Source of the DNA: Phycicoccus elongatus Lp2
Lineage (GTDB): Bacteria; Actinomycetota; Actinomycetes; Actinomycetales; Dermatophilaceae
Reading direction: 5' to 3'
Length of the DNA stretch: 64,000 nt
NCBI RefSeq assembly: GCF_000367525.1
Contig: NZ_HF570956.1
Coordinates: forward strand, 724,854-788,853
Below the pieces are notes generated by a model. It had not been told where the DNA came from and searched no databases. It was given only the letters and a program-made list of their open reading frames with translations. Positions 1 through 10,332 of this stretch are shown in pieces (positions within the stretch are counted from its first letter, which is position 1; the number at the start of each line of letters is the position of its first letter). The position numbers were made by a program, and so were the translations under genes.

Positions 1-735
1 GCTGCCCGCGCCGGCGCGATCGACGCCCTCGTCGTCGGCGGGGTCGACCCGCTCGACCTCGGCGTGGCCGACGCCGGCGCGGCGCTCGCGACCCCCTTCG
101 TGGTGAGTCTGGAGATCCGGCCCTCCGCCGTGACCGCGCACGCCGATGTCGTGCTGCCGGTGGCTCCGATCGCGGAGAAGGCGGGGACGTTCGCCAACTG
201 GGAGGGCCGGACCCGGTCCTTCGAGACGGCGACACCGACCAACGCGGTCTCGGACTATCGCGCGCTGGACATGCTGGCCGACGCGATGGGCGAGTTCTTC
301 GGCGCACGCACGGCCGCAGAGGTTCGCGCCGAGATGGAGTCCCTGGGTGCCTGGAGCGGCGAACGCCCCGCGGCGCCGGCCGTCGACGCCGAGCCGGTGC
401 GCGATGTCGCCGCTGGTCAATTGGCGCTGGCGACCTGGCGACACCTGCTTGACCGTGGGTCCCTGCAGGACGGCGAGCCCTATCTCGCAGGCACCGCGCC
501 CCGGGCCACCGCCCGGATCAGCACGACCACTGCCGAGGAACTCGGACTGGTCGACGGTGAGGAGGTCGTCGTCGGCCTCGCGGACGGCACCGAGGTCACC
601 GTCCCGCTGTCCGTCACCGAGATGGCCGACCGGGTGATCTGGTTGCCGACCAACTCGCGCGGTTGCGACCTACGCGCCGCTCTGGCGGCGCCTGCCGGCG
701 ACCGAGTGACCGTCACGAAGGGAGGGGTGGCATGA
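1..735 (+). CDS. nuoG: NADH-quinone oxidoreductase subunit G, C-terminal part
   Basis: The reading frame is open from the first base, so the gene begins upstream of the window. The translated part is the end of the large Fe-S/molybdopterin-like subunit of the complex I peripheral arm: an early LVVGGVDPLDLG stretch, then ADVVLPVAPIAEKAGTFANWEGR, typical of the molybdopterin oxidoreductase-like domain of NuoG, and a C-terminal beta-barrel (ARISTTTAEELGLVDGEEV) of the dinucleotide-binding type. It ends TGA with its last codons overlapping the nuoH start (ATG at 732), indicating translational coupling in a classical nuoG-H order. Function follows from family and context. Confidence 0.93.
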   Translation, partial: AARAGAIDALVVGGVDPLDLGVADAGAALATPFVVSLEIRPSAVTAHADVVLPVAPIAEKAGTFANWEGRTRSFETATPTNAVSDYRALDMLADAMGEFFGARTAAEVRAEMESLGAWSGERPAAPAVDAEPVRDVAAGQLALATWRHLLDRGSLQDGEPYLAGTAPRATARISTTTAEELGLVDGEEVVVGLADGTEVTVPLSVTEMADRVIWLPTNSRGCDLRAALAAPAGDRVTVTKGGVA

Positions 736-2120
736 GCGCCCTGCTGACCGTCGCCCACGGCATACCGGCCCTCTTGGCCGAGGGCAAGGACAACCCGAGC
801 GCCGACTTCAGTGACACTCCACTGTGGATCACTGTCATCAAGGCGCTGTTCATCTTCGTCTACCTGCTGGTGTCGACCCTGATCGTCATCTGGTTCGAGC
901 GGCGCGTCATCGGTCGCATGCAGCAGCGTCCGGGCCCGAACCGCAATGGTCCCTTCGGCCTCCTGCAGTCGCTCGCGGACGGTATGAAGTCGATGCTCAA
1001 GGAGGACGTGCGCCCCAAGGCGGCCGACGCCCTCGTCTTCACCATCGCCCCGCTCATCACTGCGACGATGTGCTTCATCGCCTTCGCGATCATGCCGATG
1101 GGCGGTGAGGTCAACCTCTTCGGTCACCGCACTCCGCTCCAACTCACGGACACCCCGGTCGCGGTGCTGCTGGTGCTCGCCATCGCGGGCGTGGGGATCT
1201 ACGGCATCGTGCTCGCCGGCTGGTCCTCCGGCTCGACCTACCCGCTGCTCGGTGGCCTGCGTGCGAGCGCTCAGATGATCTCCTATGAGATCGCCATGGG
1301 GCTCTCCTTGGTCGCCGTCTTCCTCTACTCCGGCTCGATGTCGACCTCGCAGATCATCGGCGCGCAGAAGAACCTGTGGTTCATCGTCCCGGCGTTCTTC
1401 AGCTTCTTCGTCTACGTCATCACGATGACCGGCGAGACCAACCGCCTGCCCTTCGACCTCGCCGAGGGCGAGGGTGAGATCGTCGGTGGCTACTTCACCG
1501 AGTACTCCGGTATGCGGTTCGCGATGTTCTTCCTCGGCGAGTACATCAACATGTTCACCGTCGCCGCCCTGGCCACCACGATGTTCCTCGGTGGGCCGCT
1601 GGCGCCTCCTGGCATCGCTGCGATCAACGACGGCATGTTCAACGAGGGCTGGTGGGGCCTGCTCTGGTTCACCATCAAGCTCTGGCTGTTTATGTTCATG
1701 TTCGTCTGGCTGCGCGGCTCGCTGCCTCGTGTCCGCTACGACCAGTTCATGAAGTTCGGGTGGAAGTTCCTCATCCCGGCCACCCTCGTCTGGGTGGTCC
1801 TCGTCGCCTTCTTCCGCGGCGCCCAGAACGGCTGGCTCGGCGAGGGCGGGGTCAACTTCTTCGGCCGGACCTTCCCGGTCGCCTCGCTCGCCCTGGTCGG
1901 CGTGGTCGCGGTCGGTGCCCTCATCGTCGGCTGGTGGTGGGACAGCCGGGCAGCCGCCAAGGAGGCCGCTGCGGCCGACGCCCCGCAGTCATCCATCGAT
2001 CCGTTCGCCGGTGGTCATCCCGTGCCGCCGCTGCCCGGCCAGACGCTGGCCGAGCCGACCCGGACAGCGGCCGCGATCCGTTCCGAGGCCGTCACCGACA
2101 AGGAGGCCATCCGTGGCTGA
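732..2120 (+). CDS. nuoH: NADH-quinone oxidoreductase subunit H (membrane)
   Basis: 462-residue membrane protein from the ATG at 732, which overlaps the nuoG stop; an ORF upstream in frame is not needed. Hydrophobic helices throughout; the quinone-site region is visible as [22 protein letters not shown] near the N-terminus, and the conserved acidic loop as [19 protein letters not shown] followed by [12 protein letters not shown]. It links the peripheral arm to the antiporter-like subunits in complex I. The C-terminus is longer than in E. coli, with a hydrophilic Pro/Ala-rich tail of about 50 residues, common in actinobacterial NuoH. The 3' end overlaps nuoI by 8 bases. Confidence 0.97.
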   Translation: MSALLTVAHGIPALLAEGKDNPSADFSDTPLWITVIKALFIFVYLLVSTLIVIWFERRVIGRMQQRPGPNRNGPFGLLQSLADGMKSMLKEDVRPKAADALVFTIAPLITATMCFIAFAIMPMGGEVNLFGHRTPLQLTDTPVAVLLVLAIAGVGIYGIVLAGWSSGSTYPLLGGLRASAQMISYEIAMGLSLVAVFLYSGSMSTSQIIGAQKNLWFIVPAFFSFFVYVITMTGETNRLPFDLAEGEGEIVGGYFTEYSGMRFAMFFLGEYINMFTVAALATTMFLGGPLAPPGIAAINDGMFNEGWWGLLWFTIKLWLFMFMFVWLRGSLPRVRYDQFMKFGWKFLIPATLVWVVLVAFFRGAQNGWLGEGGVNFFGRTFPVASLALVGVVAVGALIVGWWWDSRAAAKEAAAADAPQSSIDPFAGGHPVPPLPGQTLAEPTRTAAAIRSEAVTDKEAIRG

Positions 2121-2808
2121 CGCCAAGCCGACCCCCGCCACCGGGGAGGGCAAGTCCGGAAGTTTCCTGGGTGATCTCTTCGCCCCCATCGCTGGCTTCG
2201 GAGTCACCTTCTCGACGATGTTCCGCAAGGTCGCCACCGAGGAGTATCCCGAGGTCAAGCGCCCGACCGCGCCCCGTTTCCACGGACGGCACCAACTCAA
2301 CCGCCACCCCGACGGCCTCGAGAAGTGCGTCGGGTGTGAGTTGTGCGCGTGGGCCTGCCCGGCCGATGCCATCCTCGTCGAGGGTGCCTCCAACAACGAC
2401 GCGACGGGGGAGCGGTACAGCCCCGGTGAACGCTATGGGCGCGTCTACCAGATCAACTACTTGCGGTGCATCTTCTGCGGCTTGTGCATCGAGGCCTGCC
2501 CGACACGCGCCCTGACGATGACCAACGAGTACGAACTGGCCGACAGCAGCCGCGCCGAGTTGATCTTCACCAAGGACCAACTGCTCGCCCCCCTCCAGAA
2601 GGGCATGCTCCAGCCGCCCCACCCGATGGCCGACGGCATGGAGGAGCGCGACTACTTCCTGGGCAAGGTCACCCAGGCCACGCCCGCCCAGCAGGAGTGG
2701 GTCGAGACCTACGGCGTCGACGACCCGGCCGCGGCGGGCGCCCCGGCGGCCAAGCACCGCACCGCGCCCGGCGCCGGTGTCACGCGCGGAAAGGGAGTCG
2801 ACCGATGA
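2113..2808 (+). CDS. nuoI: NADH-quinone oxidoreductase subunit I (8Fe ferredoxin subunit)
   Basis: 231 residues from a GTG that overlaps the end of nuoH. Two complete 4Fe-4S ligand sets are visible: Cys72/75/78/82 ([12 protein letters not shown]) and Cys119/122/125/129 ([12 protein letters not shown]), binding clusters N6a and N6b that pass electrons to NuoB. N- and C-terminal extensions are hydrophilic. It is the normal neighbour between nuoH and nuoJ, and overlaps nuoJ by 4 bases. Confidence 0.97.
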   Translation: MADAKPTPATGEGKSGSFLGDLFAPIAGFGVTFSTMFRKVATEEYPEVKRPTAPRFHGRHQLNRHPDGLEKCVGCELCAWACPADAILVEGASNNDATGERYSPGERYGRVYQINYLRCIFCGLCIEACPTRALTMTNEYELADSSRAELIFTKDQLLAPLQKGMLQPPHPMADGMEERDYFLGKVTQATPAQQEWVETYGVDDPAAAGAPAAKHRTAPGAGVTRGKGVDR

Positions 2809-3584
2809 GCAATGCTCCCGGCACCGGTGAAGCCGTCCTCTTCTGGATCCTCGGCCCGCTCGCCGTCCTCGGGTCCCTGGGCCTGATCTTCGCGAAGAAG
2901 GCAGTCCACGCCGCCCTCGGCATGGCGCTGACGATGATCATCCTCGGCATCTTCTACATCGCGCAGGATGCGCACTTCCTCGGCGTCATCCAGGTCTTCG
3001 TCTACACCGGCGCCGTGATGATGCTCTTCCTCTTCGTGCTCATGCTCGTCGGTGTGGACTCCTCCGACGGTCTGCTCGAGACCCTCAAGGGTCAGCGTCT
3101 GGCGACCGCGGTCCTCGTCCTGGGTCTGGGGGGTCTGTTGACCGCGGCGCTCGGCTCGGTCACCTACCCGGAGCCGGCCGGGGTCAAGTCGATCAACGAG
3201 GAGACCGGCAACGTCTCGGCGATGGCCGAACTGATCTTCGGTCGTTACGTCTGGGTCTTCGAGGTCACCTCAGCCCTGCTGATCACGGCCGCCCTCGGCG
3301 CCATGGTCCTGGCCCATCGCGAGCGACTGGGCAAGGGCCGCAACCAGCGCGACTGGAGCAAGCGTCGGGTGCTGCGCGGCGAGTATGTCGCCGGCCTGCC
3401 GGCCCCCGGTGTCTATGCCCGGCACAACGCGGTCGACACCCCGGCCCTGCTCCCCGACGGCACGCCCACCCCGCTGTCGGTGTCCCGCGTCCTCACGGCT
3501 CGTGACCAGGTCACGACGCCGGAGCGCTACGTCGAAGCAGAGGACCGAATCGCCGGCCAGATCGAGGAGGACTCGTCACGATGA
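2805..3584 (+). CDS. nuoJ: NADH-quinone oxidoreductase subunit J
   Basis: 259 residues from ATG 2805 (ATGA overlap with nuoI). Five hydrophobic segments lie in the first about 190 residues, with the NuoJ signature [19 protein letters not shown], which contains the pi-bulge helix implicated in coupling. The last about 70 residues are a hydrophilic tail ([20 protein letters not shown]) seen in actinobacterial NuoJ and absent from E. coli. Overlaps nuoK by 4 bases. Confidence 0.96.
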   Translation: MSNAPGTGEAVLFWILGPLAVLGSLGLIFAKKAVHAALGMALTMIILGIFYIAQDAHFLGVIQVFVYTGAVMMLFLFVLMLVGVDSSDGLLETLKGQRLATAVLVLGLGGLLTAALGSVTYPEPAGVKSINEETGNVSAMAELIFGRYVWVFEVTSALLITAALGAMVLAHRERLGKGRNQRDWSKRRVLRGEYVAGLPAPGVYARHNAVDTPALLPDGTPTPLSVSRVLTARDQVTTPERYVEAEDRIAGQIEEDSSR

Positions 3585-3880
3585 GCCTGGTCAACTACAT
3601 CTACCTGGCCACGATCCTGTTCTGCATCGGGGGAGCCGCGGTGCTGACCCGCCGCAACGCGATCATCGTGTTCATGGGCGTCGAGTTGATGCTCAATGCC
3701 GCCAACCTCGCCTTCGTCACCTTCGCGCGGATGCACGGCAACATCGACGGGCAGACCATCGCGCTCTTCGTCATGGTCGTGGCCGCCGCCGAAGTCGTCG
3801 TCGGGCTGGCCATCATCATGGCGATCTTCCGCGCCCGCCGCTCGGCCTCGGTCGACGACGCGAACCTGCTGAAGCTGTGA
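3581..3880 (+). CDS. nuoK: NADH-quinone oxidoreductase subunit K
   Basis: 99-residue, three-helix subunit, the usual family length. The two membrane glutamates needed for proton translocation in NuoK/MrpC proteins are visible: [11 protein letters not shown] in helix 2 and [11 protein letters not shown] in helix 3. ATGA overlap with nuoJ. Confidence 0.96.
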   Translation: MSLVNYIYLATILFCIGGAAVLTRRNAIIVFMGVELMLNAANLAFVTFARMHGNIDGQTIALFVMVVAAAEVVVGLAIIMAIFRARRSASVDDANLLKL

Positions 3881-3891
3881 GGAGCAACGGC

Positions 3892-5820
3892 GTGCACACA
3901 CTCATCCAGTCGCTGGCGACCGAGGGCGCCGCAGCCACCGAAGGTGGCCACGCGGCATACGCCTGGTTGCTCATCGCCCTGCCGGCGCTCGGCGCGGCGA
4001 TCCTCCTGCTCGGAGGGAAGCGCACCAACAAGTTCGGCCCCGCCCTCGCGACCGGCCTGTCCTGGGCCAGCTTCGCCGTCGGCGCGGTCATCTTCGTCAC
4101 CATGCTCGGCCTGGGCGCCGAGGAGCGGGCTGCGCACGCAGAGCTGTGGAACTGGATCCCGGCCGGGCAGTTCCAGCTCAGCGCCGGCCTGCTCGTCGAC
4201 CAGTTGTCGATGAGCTTCGTCCTGCTCATCACCTTTGTCGGGTCGCTGATCCACGTCTACTCGCTGGGCTACATGGAGCACGACCCGGACAAGCGCCGGT
4301 TCTTCGCCTACCTCAATCTCTTCGTCGCCTCGATGCTCGTGCTCGTCCTGGCCGACTCCTACCTCCTCCTCTTCGTCGGTTGGGAGGGTGTCGGTCTGGC
4401 GTCCTACCTGCTCATCGGCTTCTGGAACCACAACCCGGCGTATGCGACCGCGGCCAACAAGGCCTTCTTCGTCAACCGGGTCGGTGACCTCGGGCTCTCG
4501 ATCGCGATCATGATGATGTTCGCGACCTTCGGGAAGGTCGACTTCGCGTCGGTCAACGCGGGCGTCGACGGCGCCTCCACCACCCAGCTCACCGCGATCG
4601 GCCTGCTGCTGCTCGTCGGTGCCTGCGGCAAGTCGGCCCAGTTCCCGTTGCAGTCCTGGCTCGGTGACGCGATGGCCGGCCCGACCCCGGTGTCCGCGCT
4701 CATCCACGCGGCGACCATGGTCACCGCCGGCGTCTACCTCGTCGTCCGCTCGCACGCGATCTTCGAGGGCGCCCCGAACGCCCAACTCGCCGTCGCGATC
4801 GTCGGTGCGATCACCTTGCTCTACGGCGCGATCGTCGGCTGCGCCAAGGACGACATCAAGAAGGCGCTCGCCGCCTCGACGATGTCGCAGATCGGCTACA
4901 TGATGCTCGCCGCCGGCCTGGGCCCGATCGGCTACGCCTTCGCGATCTTCCACCTGCTCACCCACGGCTTCTTCAAGGCCGGGATGTTCCTGGGGGCCGG
5001 GTCGGTCATGCACGGCATGAACGACCAGGTCGACATGCGCCGCTTCGGTCGCCTCTCCGGCGCCATGAAGGTCACCTGGGTGACCTTCGGGCTGGGCTGG
5101 CTCGCGATCCTGGGCATCCCGCCCTTCGCCGGCTTCTGGTCCAAGGACAAGATCATCGAGTCCGCCTTTGCCGTCGGCGGCACGCGCGGCTGGATCCTCG
5201 GCCTGGCCACCCTCATCGGCGCCGGCATCACCGCTTTCTACATGTCCCGCCTCTTCTTCATGACCTTCCATGGCAAGGAGAAGCGCTGGACCGACGGGCA
5301 GCACCCGCACGAGTCGCCGGCGACGATGACCGTCCCGATGATCGTGCTCTCGATCGGGTCCGGTCTGCTCGGCATGATCCTCGCCTTCGCCGGCTTCGCC
5401 CAGTGGCTGCACCCGGTCTTTGGTGGCGAGGAGCACGAGGAACACACGAACTGGCCGCTCATGGCGATCACCCTGCTCGTCGTCGCTGCCGGCCTGCTGT
5501 TGGCCTACTGGCGCTACTGGCGCGAGGAGGTGCCCAAGCGGGCACCTGAGGGGAACCTGCTCACCCAGGCCGCACGCGCGGACCTCTACCAGGACGCCAT
5601 CAACGAGGGCCTCTTCATGCGGCCCGGCATCCACCTGACGCGGGCTCTGGTCTTCACCGACACCAAGGGGGTCGACGCCACCGCCGGTGGCCTGGCCGCC
5701 ACGATCGGTGGTTTCTCCTCCCGCCTGCGGCGCCTCCAGAACGGCTATGTCCGCTCCTATGCCCTGACGATGCTCACCGGTGTCGTCGCCGTCCTCGGTG
5801 TCCTGTGGGTGATGAACTGA
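3892..5820 (+). CDS. nuoL: NADH-quinone oxidoreductase subunit L (antiporter-like)
   Basis: 642 residues from GTG 3892, chosen because a gaggag ribosome-binding sequence lies just upstream and nuoK ends at 3880; the longer open frame upstream is only the shadow of nuoJ/nuoK. Family landmarks: [19 protein letters not shown], the discontinuous helix region [23 protein letters not shown] with its conserved Lys, and [12 protein letters not shown]. The long C-terminal amphipathic lateral helix of NuoL precedes a final membrane segment. It ends overlapping nuoM by one base. Confidence 0.96.
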   Translation: MHTLIQSLATEGAAATEGGHAAYAWLLIALPALGAAILLLGGKRTNKFGPALATGLSWASFAVGAVIFVTMLGLGAEERAAHAELWNWIPAGQFQLSAGLLVDQLSMSFVLLITFVGSLIHVYSLGYMEHDPDKRRFFAYLNLFVASMLVLVLADSYLLLFVGWEGVGLASYLLIGFWNHNPAYATAANKAFFVNRVGDLGLSIAIMMMFATFGKVDFASVNAGVDGASTTQLTAIGLLLLVGACGKSAQFPLQSWLGDAMAGPTPVSALIHAATMVTAGVYLVVRSHAIFEGAPNAQLAVAIVGAITLLYGAIVGCAKDDIKKALAASTMSQIGYMMLAAGLGPIGYAFAIFHLLTHGFFKAGMFLGAGSVMHGMNDQVDMRRFGRLSGAMKVTWVTFGLGWLAILGIPPFAGFWSKDKIIESAFAVGGTRGWILGLATLIGAGITAFYMSRLFFMTFHGKEKRWTDGQHPHESPATMTVPMIVLSIGSGLLGMILAFAGFAQWLHPVFGGEEHEEHTNWPLMAITLLVVAAGLLLAYWRYWREEVPKRAPEGNLLTQAARADLYQDAINEGLFMRPGIHLTRALVFTDTKGVDATAGGLAATIGGFSSRLRRLQNGYVRSYALTMLTGVVAVLGVLWVMN

Positions 5821-7361
5821 TGACCACGCTGCCCCTGCTCACCTTGATGATGGTGGTGCCGCTCGTCGGTGCCGTCGTCATTGCCGCCCTCCCGGCGGCG
5901 AGCGCCGCGTTGGCCAAGCCGATCGCCCTCGGGGCCTCGCTGGTCACTCTCGTGCTCGCGTGCGTCGGCTGGGCGCAGTGGGACGCGGCCGGCCCGCAGT
6001 TCCAGCTGACCGAGACCCACTCGTGGATCCCGCAATTCGGGGTGTCGTATGCCGTGGGCGTCGACGGCGTGGCACTGGCCCTCATCGTCATGGCCTGCGT
6101 GCTGGCACCGGTCTGCATCCTGGCTGCCTGGAACGACCTGGGTGAAGGTGCGGGGGAGGACCCGAAGCGGACGAAGACTTATTTCGCCCTGATGCTCTCG
6201 CTCCTGCCCTTCATGGTGGGTGTCTTCGCGGCGACGGACGTCTTCCTCTTCTACGTCTTCTTCGAGGCCATGCTCATCCCGGTGTACTTCCTCATCGGCC
6301 TGTTCGGCGGCCCGCGCCGCCAGTACGCCGCGATGAAGTTCATCCTCTTCAGCCTCGCCGGTGGCCTGGTCATGCTCGTCGGCGTCATCGCCCTCTACGT
6401 CCACGGCCCCGGTGGCGCCGACGGCTTCCTCGTCGAGAAGCTCATCGGCAATGTCGGCGGTTCCGTGGAGGCGCAGCGCTGGATGTTCCTCGCCTTCTTC
6501 ATCGCCTTTGCCATCAAGGCCCCGATGTGGCCGGTCCACACCTGGCTGCCGGACGCCTCGACCGAGGCTCGACCCGCGACGGCCGTGCTGCTCGTCGGTG
6601 TCCTGGACAAGGTCGGCACCTACGGGATGATCCGCTTCTGCCTCTCGCTCTTCCCGGAGGCGAGCGCGTGGGCGACGCCGGTCATCACCGTGCTGGCGGT
6701 CATCTCCGTGCTCTACGGTGCCCTGCTCGCCATTGGCCAGACGGACATGATGCGCCTGATCGCCTACACCTCGATCAGCCACTTCGGCTTCATCGTGCTG
6801 GGCATCTTCGCGCTCACCTCGACCGCTGGTGCCGGTTCGGCGCTCTACATGGTCAACCACGGCTTCTCCACGGCCGGGCTCTTCCTGCTCGCGGGCTTCC
6901 TCATCGCCCGGCGCGGGTCGAAGCGGATTCCGGACTACGGCGGCTGGCAGCGCGTGACGCCCGTCCTGGCGGGCACCTTCCTGGTCGCCGGCCTGTCGTC
7001 GCTGGCACTGCCCGGCCTGTCCAGCTTCGTCTCGGAGTTCCTCGTGCTCGCCGGCACCTTCCAGGTCAACAAGCCGGCCGCCGTGATCGCGACCCTGGGC
7101 ATCGTTCTCGCGGCGCTCTACATCCTGCTCATGTACCAGCGCATCTTCACCGGTCCCAAGCCGAACTTCACCGACAGGACGGCGCCACTGGACCTGTCCT
7201 GGCGGGAGAAGGCCGTCGTCATCCCGATCATCGCGAGTTTCCTCGTCCTCGGGTTCTACCCGAAGCCGGTCCTGGACCTCGTCAACCCCGCGGTCAAGCA
7301 GACGATGGACATCGTCGGCGCCTCTGACCCGGCCCCGACCAACGCTGGGAGTGCCAAGTGA
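5820..7361 (+). CDS. nuoM: NADH-quinone oxidoreductase subunit M (antiporter-like)
   Basis: 513 residues from ATG 5820, which shares a base with the nuoL stop. About 14 hydrophobic segments; landmarks are FFEAMLIPVYFLIGLFGG (conserved membrane Glu), KAPMWPVHTWLPDASTEA (conserved Lys and the discontinuous helix) and YTSISHFGFIVLG. A proton-channel subunit of the membrane arm. The stop overlaps the nuoN start region. Confidence 0.96.
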   Translation: MTTLPLLTLMMVVPLVGAVVIAALPAASAALAKPIALGASLVTLVLACVGWAQWDAAGPQFQLTETHSWIPQFGVSYAVGVDGVALALIVMACVLAPVCILAAWNDLGEGAGEDPKRTKTYFALMLSLLPFMVGVFAATDVFLFYVFFEAMLIPVYFLIGLFGGPRRQYAAMKFILFSLAGGLVMLVGVIALYVHGPGGADGFLVEKLIGNVGGSVEAQRWMFLAFFIAFAIKAPMWPVHTWLPDASTEARPATAVLLVGVLDKVGTYGMIRFCLSLFPEASAWATPVITVLAVISVLYGALLAIGQTDMMRLIAYTSISHFGFIVLGIFALTSTAGAGSALYMVNHGFSTAGLFLLAGFLIARRGSKRIPDYGGWQRVTPVLAGTFLVAGLSSLALPGLSSFVSEFLVLAGTFQVNKPAAVIATLGIVLAALYILLMYQRIFTGPKPNFTDRTAPLDLSWREKAVVIPIIASFLVLGFYPKPVLDLVNPAVKQTMDIVGASDPAPTNAGSAK

Positions 7362-8926
7362 TGTCCGCCGCGGTTCCGGCCGTCTTCGAGGCCGTCAAGG
7401 TCGACTACGCCGCCATCGCCCCCATGCTGGTCGTCGTCGGTGGCGCACTGATCGGGGTGCTCGTGGAGGCGGTCGCTCCGCGCTCGACCCGTTACGGCGC
7501 CCAACTGGTTCTCACCCTCGCCACGATCGCCGCGGCCCTCGTGGCGCTGTTCGTCTGGGCCGTCCCGCACAAGGCCGTCACGCTCGGGCAGTCGCTCGCC
7601 ATCGACGGTCCGGCGCTCTTCCTGCAGGCCACCCTGCTCGTCTTCGGCCTGCTCGGGGTGCTCGCCATGTCGGAGCGCTTCGGCGGCAAGTCCGCCGACG
7701 CGTTCACCCCGATGGGCGCGTCCTCGCCCGGGTCCCCGCAGGAAGCAGCCGCGACACGGGCGGGATTCGCGACATCCGAGGTGTTCCCGCTGGCGCTCTT
7801 CTCGCTCTTCGGGATGCTCATCTTCGTCGCCGCGAACGACCTCATCACGATGTTCGTGGCCCTCGAAGTTCTCTCACTGCCGCTCTACATCCTCACCGGC
7901 CTGGCTCGCCGTCGTCGCCTGTTGTCGCAGGAGGCGTCGCTGAAGTACTTCCTGCTCGGCGCCTTCAGCTCGGCCTTCTTCCTCTTCGGCGCCGCGCTGC
8001 TCTACGGCTTCTCCGGGTCCTCGGACCTCAAGCTGATCGCCCGAGCCATCACCACGAACTCCTCGCAGATGAACGGTCTGCTGCTCCCCGGCGCGATCCT
8101 CGTGCTCATCGGTCTGCTCTTCAAAGTCGGCGCCGTGCCCTTCCACTCGTGGACGCCGGACGCCTACCAGGGTGCGCCCACACCGATCACCGGCTTCATG
8201 GCGGCGGCGACGAAGGCGGCTGCCTTCGGCGCGATCCTGCGGATCGCCTACGTCGGCCTCGAGGTCTCGCGTTGGGACTGGCGGGTCGGGGTGGGCCTCA
8301 TCGCGGCCGCCACGATGATCGTCGGCGCTGTGTTGTCGGTGACCCAGACCGATGTCAAGCGGTTGCTCGCCTACTCCTCGGTCGCCCACGCAGGCTTCAT
8401 CCTCGTCGGCCTGCTGTCCTTCGACGGCAACGGCATCGCAGGCGTGATGTTCTACCTCGTCGCCTACGGTCTGGCCACTCTGGCCGCGTTCGCGATCGTG
8501 GCGATGATCCGCCAGGGCGGGTCCGAGGCAACCCACCTCTCGCAGTGGGCCGGCCTCGGTCGCAAGCACCCCGTCGTCGCCGGCATCTTCGGCCTGCTCC
8601 TGCTCGCCTTCGCCGGCATCCCGCTGACCTCGGGCTTCACGTCGAAGTTCGCGGTCTTCGCACCGGCGATTCACAGCGGCGGCACCATGGGTGTGCTTCT
8701 CGTCGTCATCGGTGTGCTCGCCAGCGCGGTCACGGCATACGTCTACTTCCGCATCATCGTCCTCATGTACTTCACGCAGGCACCCGAGGACGATGTCGTG
8801 GCATTGACCCCGTCGGTCGCCACGACGATCGTCGTCACGGTGGGCGTGCTCGCCACCCTCCTGCTCGGCATCGTCCCGGGCCTGCTGCTCCAGCTGGCCC
8901 AGGACGCCTCCACCTTCCTCCTGTGA
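7361..8926 (+). CDS. nuoN: NADH-quinone oxidoreductase subunit N (antiporter-like)
   Basis: 521 residues from the ATG at 7361; the GTG codon just before (7358) is an equally possible start and overlaps the nuoM stop. Landmarks are the FVALEVLSLPLYILTGL helix with its conserved Glu, KVGAVPFHSWTPDAYQGAP with conserved Lys, and YSSVAHAGFILVGL. Last nuo gene of the first operon; the downstream prenyl synthase start overlaps its stop, so that gene is probably cotranscribed. Confidence 0.96.
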   Translation: MSAAVPAVFEAVKVDYAAIAPMLVVVGGALIGVLVEAVAPRSTRYGAQLVLTLATIAAALVALFVWAVPHKAVTLGQSLAIDGPALFLQATLLVFGLLGVLAMSERFGGKSADAFTPMGASSPGSPQEAAATRAGFATSEVFPLALFSLFGMLIFVAANDLITMFVALEVLSLPLYILTGLARRRRLLSQEASLKYFLLGAFSSAFFLFGAALLYGFSGSSDLKLIARAITTNSSQMNGLLLPGAILVLIGLLFKVGAVPFHSWTPDAYQGAPTPITGFMAAATKAAAFGAILRIAYVGLEVSRWDWRVGVGLIAAATMIVGAVLSVTQTDVKRLLAYSSVAHAGFILVGLLSFDGNGIAGVMFYLVAYGLATLAAFAIVAMIRQGGSEATHLSQWAGLGRKHPVVAGIFGLLLLAFAGIPLTSGFTSKFAVFAPAIHSGGTMGVLLVVIGVLASAVTAYVYFRIIVLMYFTQAPEDDVVALTPSVATTIVVTVGVLATLLLGIVPGLLLQLAQDASTFLL

Positions 8927-9966
8927 GTGTGAGCCAGGTCGTGGCGCCCGGCTCGCCCGAGCGAGTGTCCGGCACACCGTCGGTGTTGGCGCTGCCCGGA
9001 GCCTCCGAGGAACTGAGGGTCACCCTCACGCAGGGTCTGGCCGCAGTCAATGCGTTGCTGGAGAGGCGGATCGACCACGCTGACCCCTTCATTGCGCAGG
9101 CCTCTGGTCATTTGGCGGCCGCCGGCGGTAAGCGCTTCCGGCCGCTGCTGACGATTCTGGCGTCCGAGCTCGGCTCGGGCGTGAACGACCAGGTGGTCGC
9201 GGCCGCCACCGGCGTCGAACTGACCCACCTCGCCTCGCTCTACCACGACGACGTCATGGACGAGGCGGACGTGCGCCGTGGAGCGCCGAGCGCCAACGCG
9301 GCATACGACAACTCCACGGCGATCCTCGTCGGTGACCTCCTCTTCGGGACGGCCTCCGACATCGTCGCGGACCTCGGCCCGGAGGCGGTCAAGATCCAGG
9401 CCCAGACCTTCATCCGGCTCTGCGCGGGCCAGATCCGCGACGACCGGCCGGCGCCGGCCGATGCCGACCCGCTCGAGTACTACCGAGGCGTGCTCGCCGA
9501 CAAGACGGGTGTGCTCATCGCGACGGCCGCGCGGTACGGCGCGATGTTCGGCGGGTGCCCGCCCGAGGTCGTCGAGACGATGCGCGTCTACGGCGAGCAC
9601 CTGGGCATGGCCTTCCAGCTCGCCGACGACCTCATCGACATCGCCAGCGACGCCGAGGAGACCGGCAAGACTCCGGGCACCGACTTGCGCGAGGGCAAGC
9701 GCACCCTGCCGGTGATTCACGCCCTGGCCTCCACGGATCCGGCCGATGATCGCCTCAAGGCGCTACTGGTCGGTGACCTCTCGAACGATGCCGACCTGGC
9801 CGAGGCGCTCACCCTCCTGCGGGCGCACCGCGCGATGGACCTGGCCCGCGAGGAAACCTATGCCGTGGCTCGGCACGCGCAGGAGATCCTCGACCCGCTC
9901 CCCGACTCCGACGCCAAGGCCGCCCTGCAGGCCCTTGCCCTCGGCGTCGTCGACCGCGTCGGCTGA
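8923..9966 (+). CDS. Long-chain polyprenyl diphosphate synthase
   Basis: 347 residues from GTG 8923 (GTGA overlap with the nuoN stop; GTG 8929 is an alternative). Trans-prenyltransferase with both aspartate-rich motifs: first LYHDDVMDEADVRRG near residue 107 and second FQLADDLIDIASD, plus GGKRFRPLL near the N-terminus. It extends allylic diphosphates with isopentenyl diphosphate. In actinobacteria the gene after nuoN generally makes the side chain of menaquinone, the electron acceptor of complex I, so the coupling makes sense. The chain length cannot be read from the sequence with certainty. Confidence 0.9.
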   Translation: MSVSQVVAPGSPERVSGTPSVLALPGASEELRVTLTQGLAAVNALLERRIDHADPFIAQASGHLAAAGGKRFRPLLTILASELGSGVNDQVVAAATGVELTHLASLYHDDVMDEADVRRGAPSANAAYDNSTAILVGDLLFGTASDIVADLGPEAVKIQAQTFIRLCAGQIRDDRPAPADADPLEYYRGVLADKTGVLIATAARYGAMFGGCPPEVVETMRVYGEHLGMAFQLADDLIDIASDAEETGKTPGTDLREGKRTLPVIHALASTDPADDRLKALLVGDLSNDADLAEALTLLRAHRAMDLAREETYAVARHAQEILDPLPDSDAKAALQALALGVVDRVG

Positions 9967-9988
9967 GCGGGTCACGAGACCCGCTCAG
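9963..9988. terminator. Bidirectional hairpin over both stop codons
   Basis: A perfect 11-bp inverted repeat (CTGAGCGGGTC / GACCCGCTCAG) with a 4-base loop (acga) covers the stop codon of the prenyl synthase on the plus strand and the stop codon of the MazF gene on the minus strand. No T-run follows, which is usual in high-GC actinobacteria. Likely terminator for both convergent genes. Confidence 0.75.
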
Positions 9989-10332
9989 AGCGCGAGGTGA
10001 AGCCTCAGCGCATCGTCCAGTGACGCCATGAGCGCACCGCTCAGCCTGCTGATCGGTGGCCCCAACCGGGAAGAGTCGAGGGCGCGCACCTGCTCGGCCT
10101 GTGCCTTGCTGTCGTGCGGAAGACCGGTGTCCCCGGACGGCAGGAGGACCTGGAACGGGTGGACCTTCAGGGTCTGGCTCGTCAGCGGGACGACGGTGAC
10201 GACCCCGCGGCCAAGGGTGCGAACCGCGCCATTGAGTCCGTCGTTACTGACGATCACGACCGGCCGTCGTTGGTTGGCCTCGGATCCACGATGCGGTTCG
10301 AGGTCGGCATACCGGATCTCACCTCGCCTCAC
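9985..10332 (-). CDS. mazF: Type II toxin, MazF/PemK family endoribonuclease
   Basis: 115 residues from a GTG whose bases overlap the stop of the upstream antitoxin remnant (GTGA). Sequence starts VRRGEIRYADLEPHRGSEANQRRPVVIVS, the hallmark MazF/PemK beginning, continues VTVVPLTSQ and ends with AQAEQVRALDSSRLG and a helix. These toxins cut RNA at short sequences. The arrangement is a normal antitoxin-toxin operon on the minus strand, but the antitoxin is incomplete (see 10329-10483), which raises the question of whether the toxin is still active. No key residue change is obvious by eye. Confidence 0.9.
   Translation of the reverse strand: MRRGEIRYADLEPHRGSEANQRRPVVIVSNDGLNGAVRTLGRGVVTVVPLTSQTLKVHPFQVLLPSGDTGLPHDSKAQAEQVRALDSSRLGPPISRLSGALMASLDDALRLHLAL

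Noticed and set aside
3601-5634. 677-codon open frame on the minus strand across nuoL
   Set aside because: Antisense shadow of a real gene in high-GC DNA; composition dominated by Asp, Glu, Arg, Gly and His, with no domain motif and no plausible start context.
7700-7780. Possible insertion in nuoN (GASSPGSPQEAAATRAG)
   Set aside because: Hydrophilic loop between helices is commonly variable in actinobacterial NuoN and no repeat or palindrome is visible there.
7351-8922. Upstream extension of the prenyl synthase frame through nuoN
   Set aside because: Arg/His-rich shadow of nuoN; prenyl synthase homology starts only after 8923.
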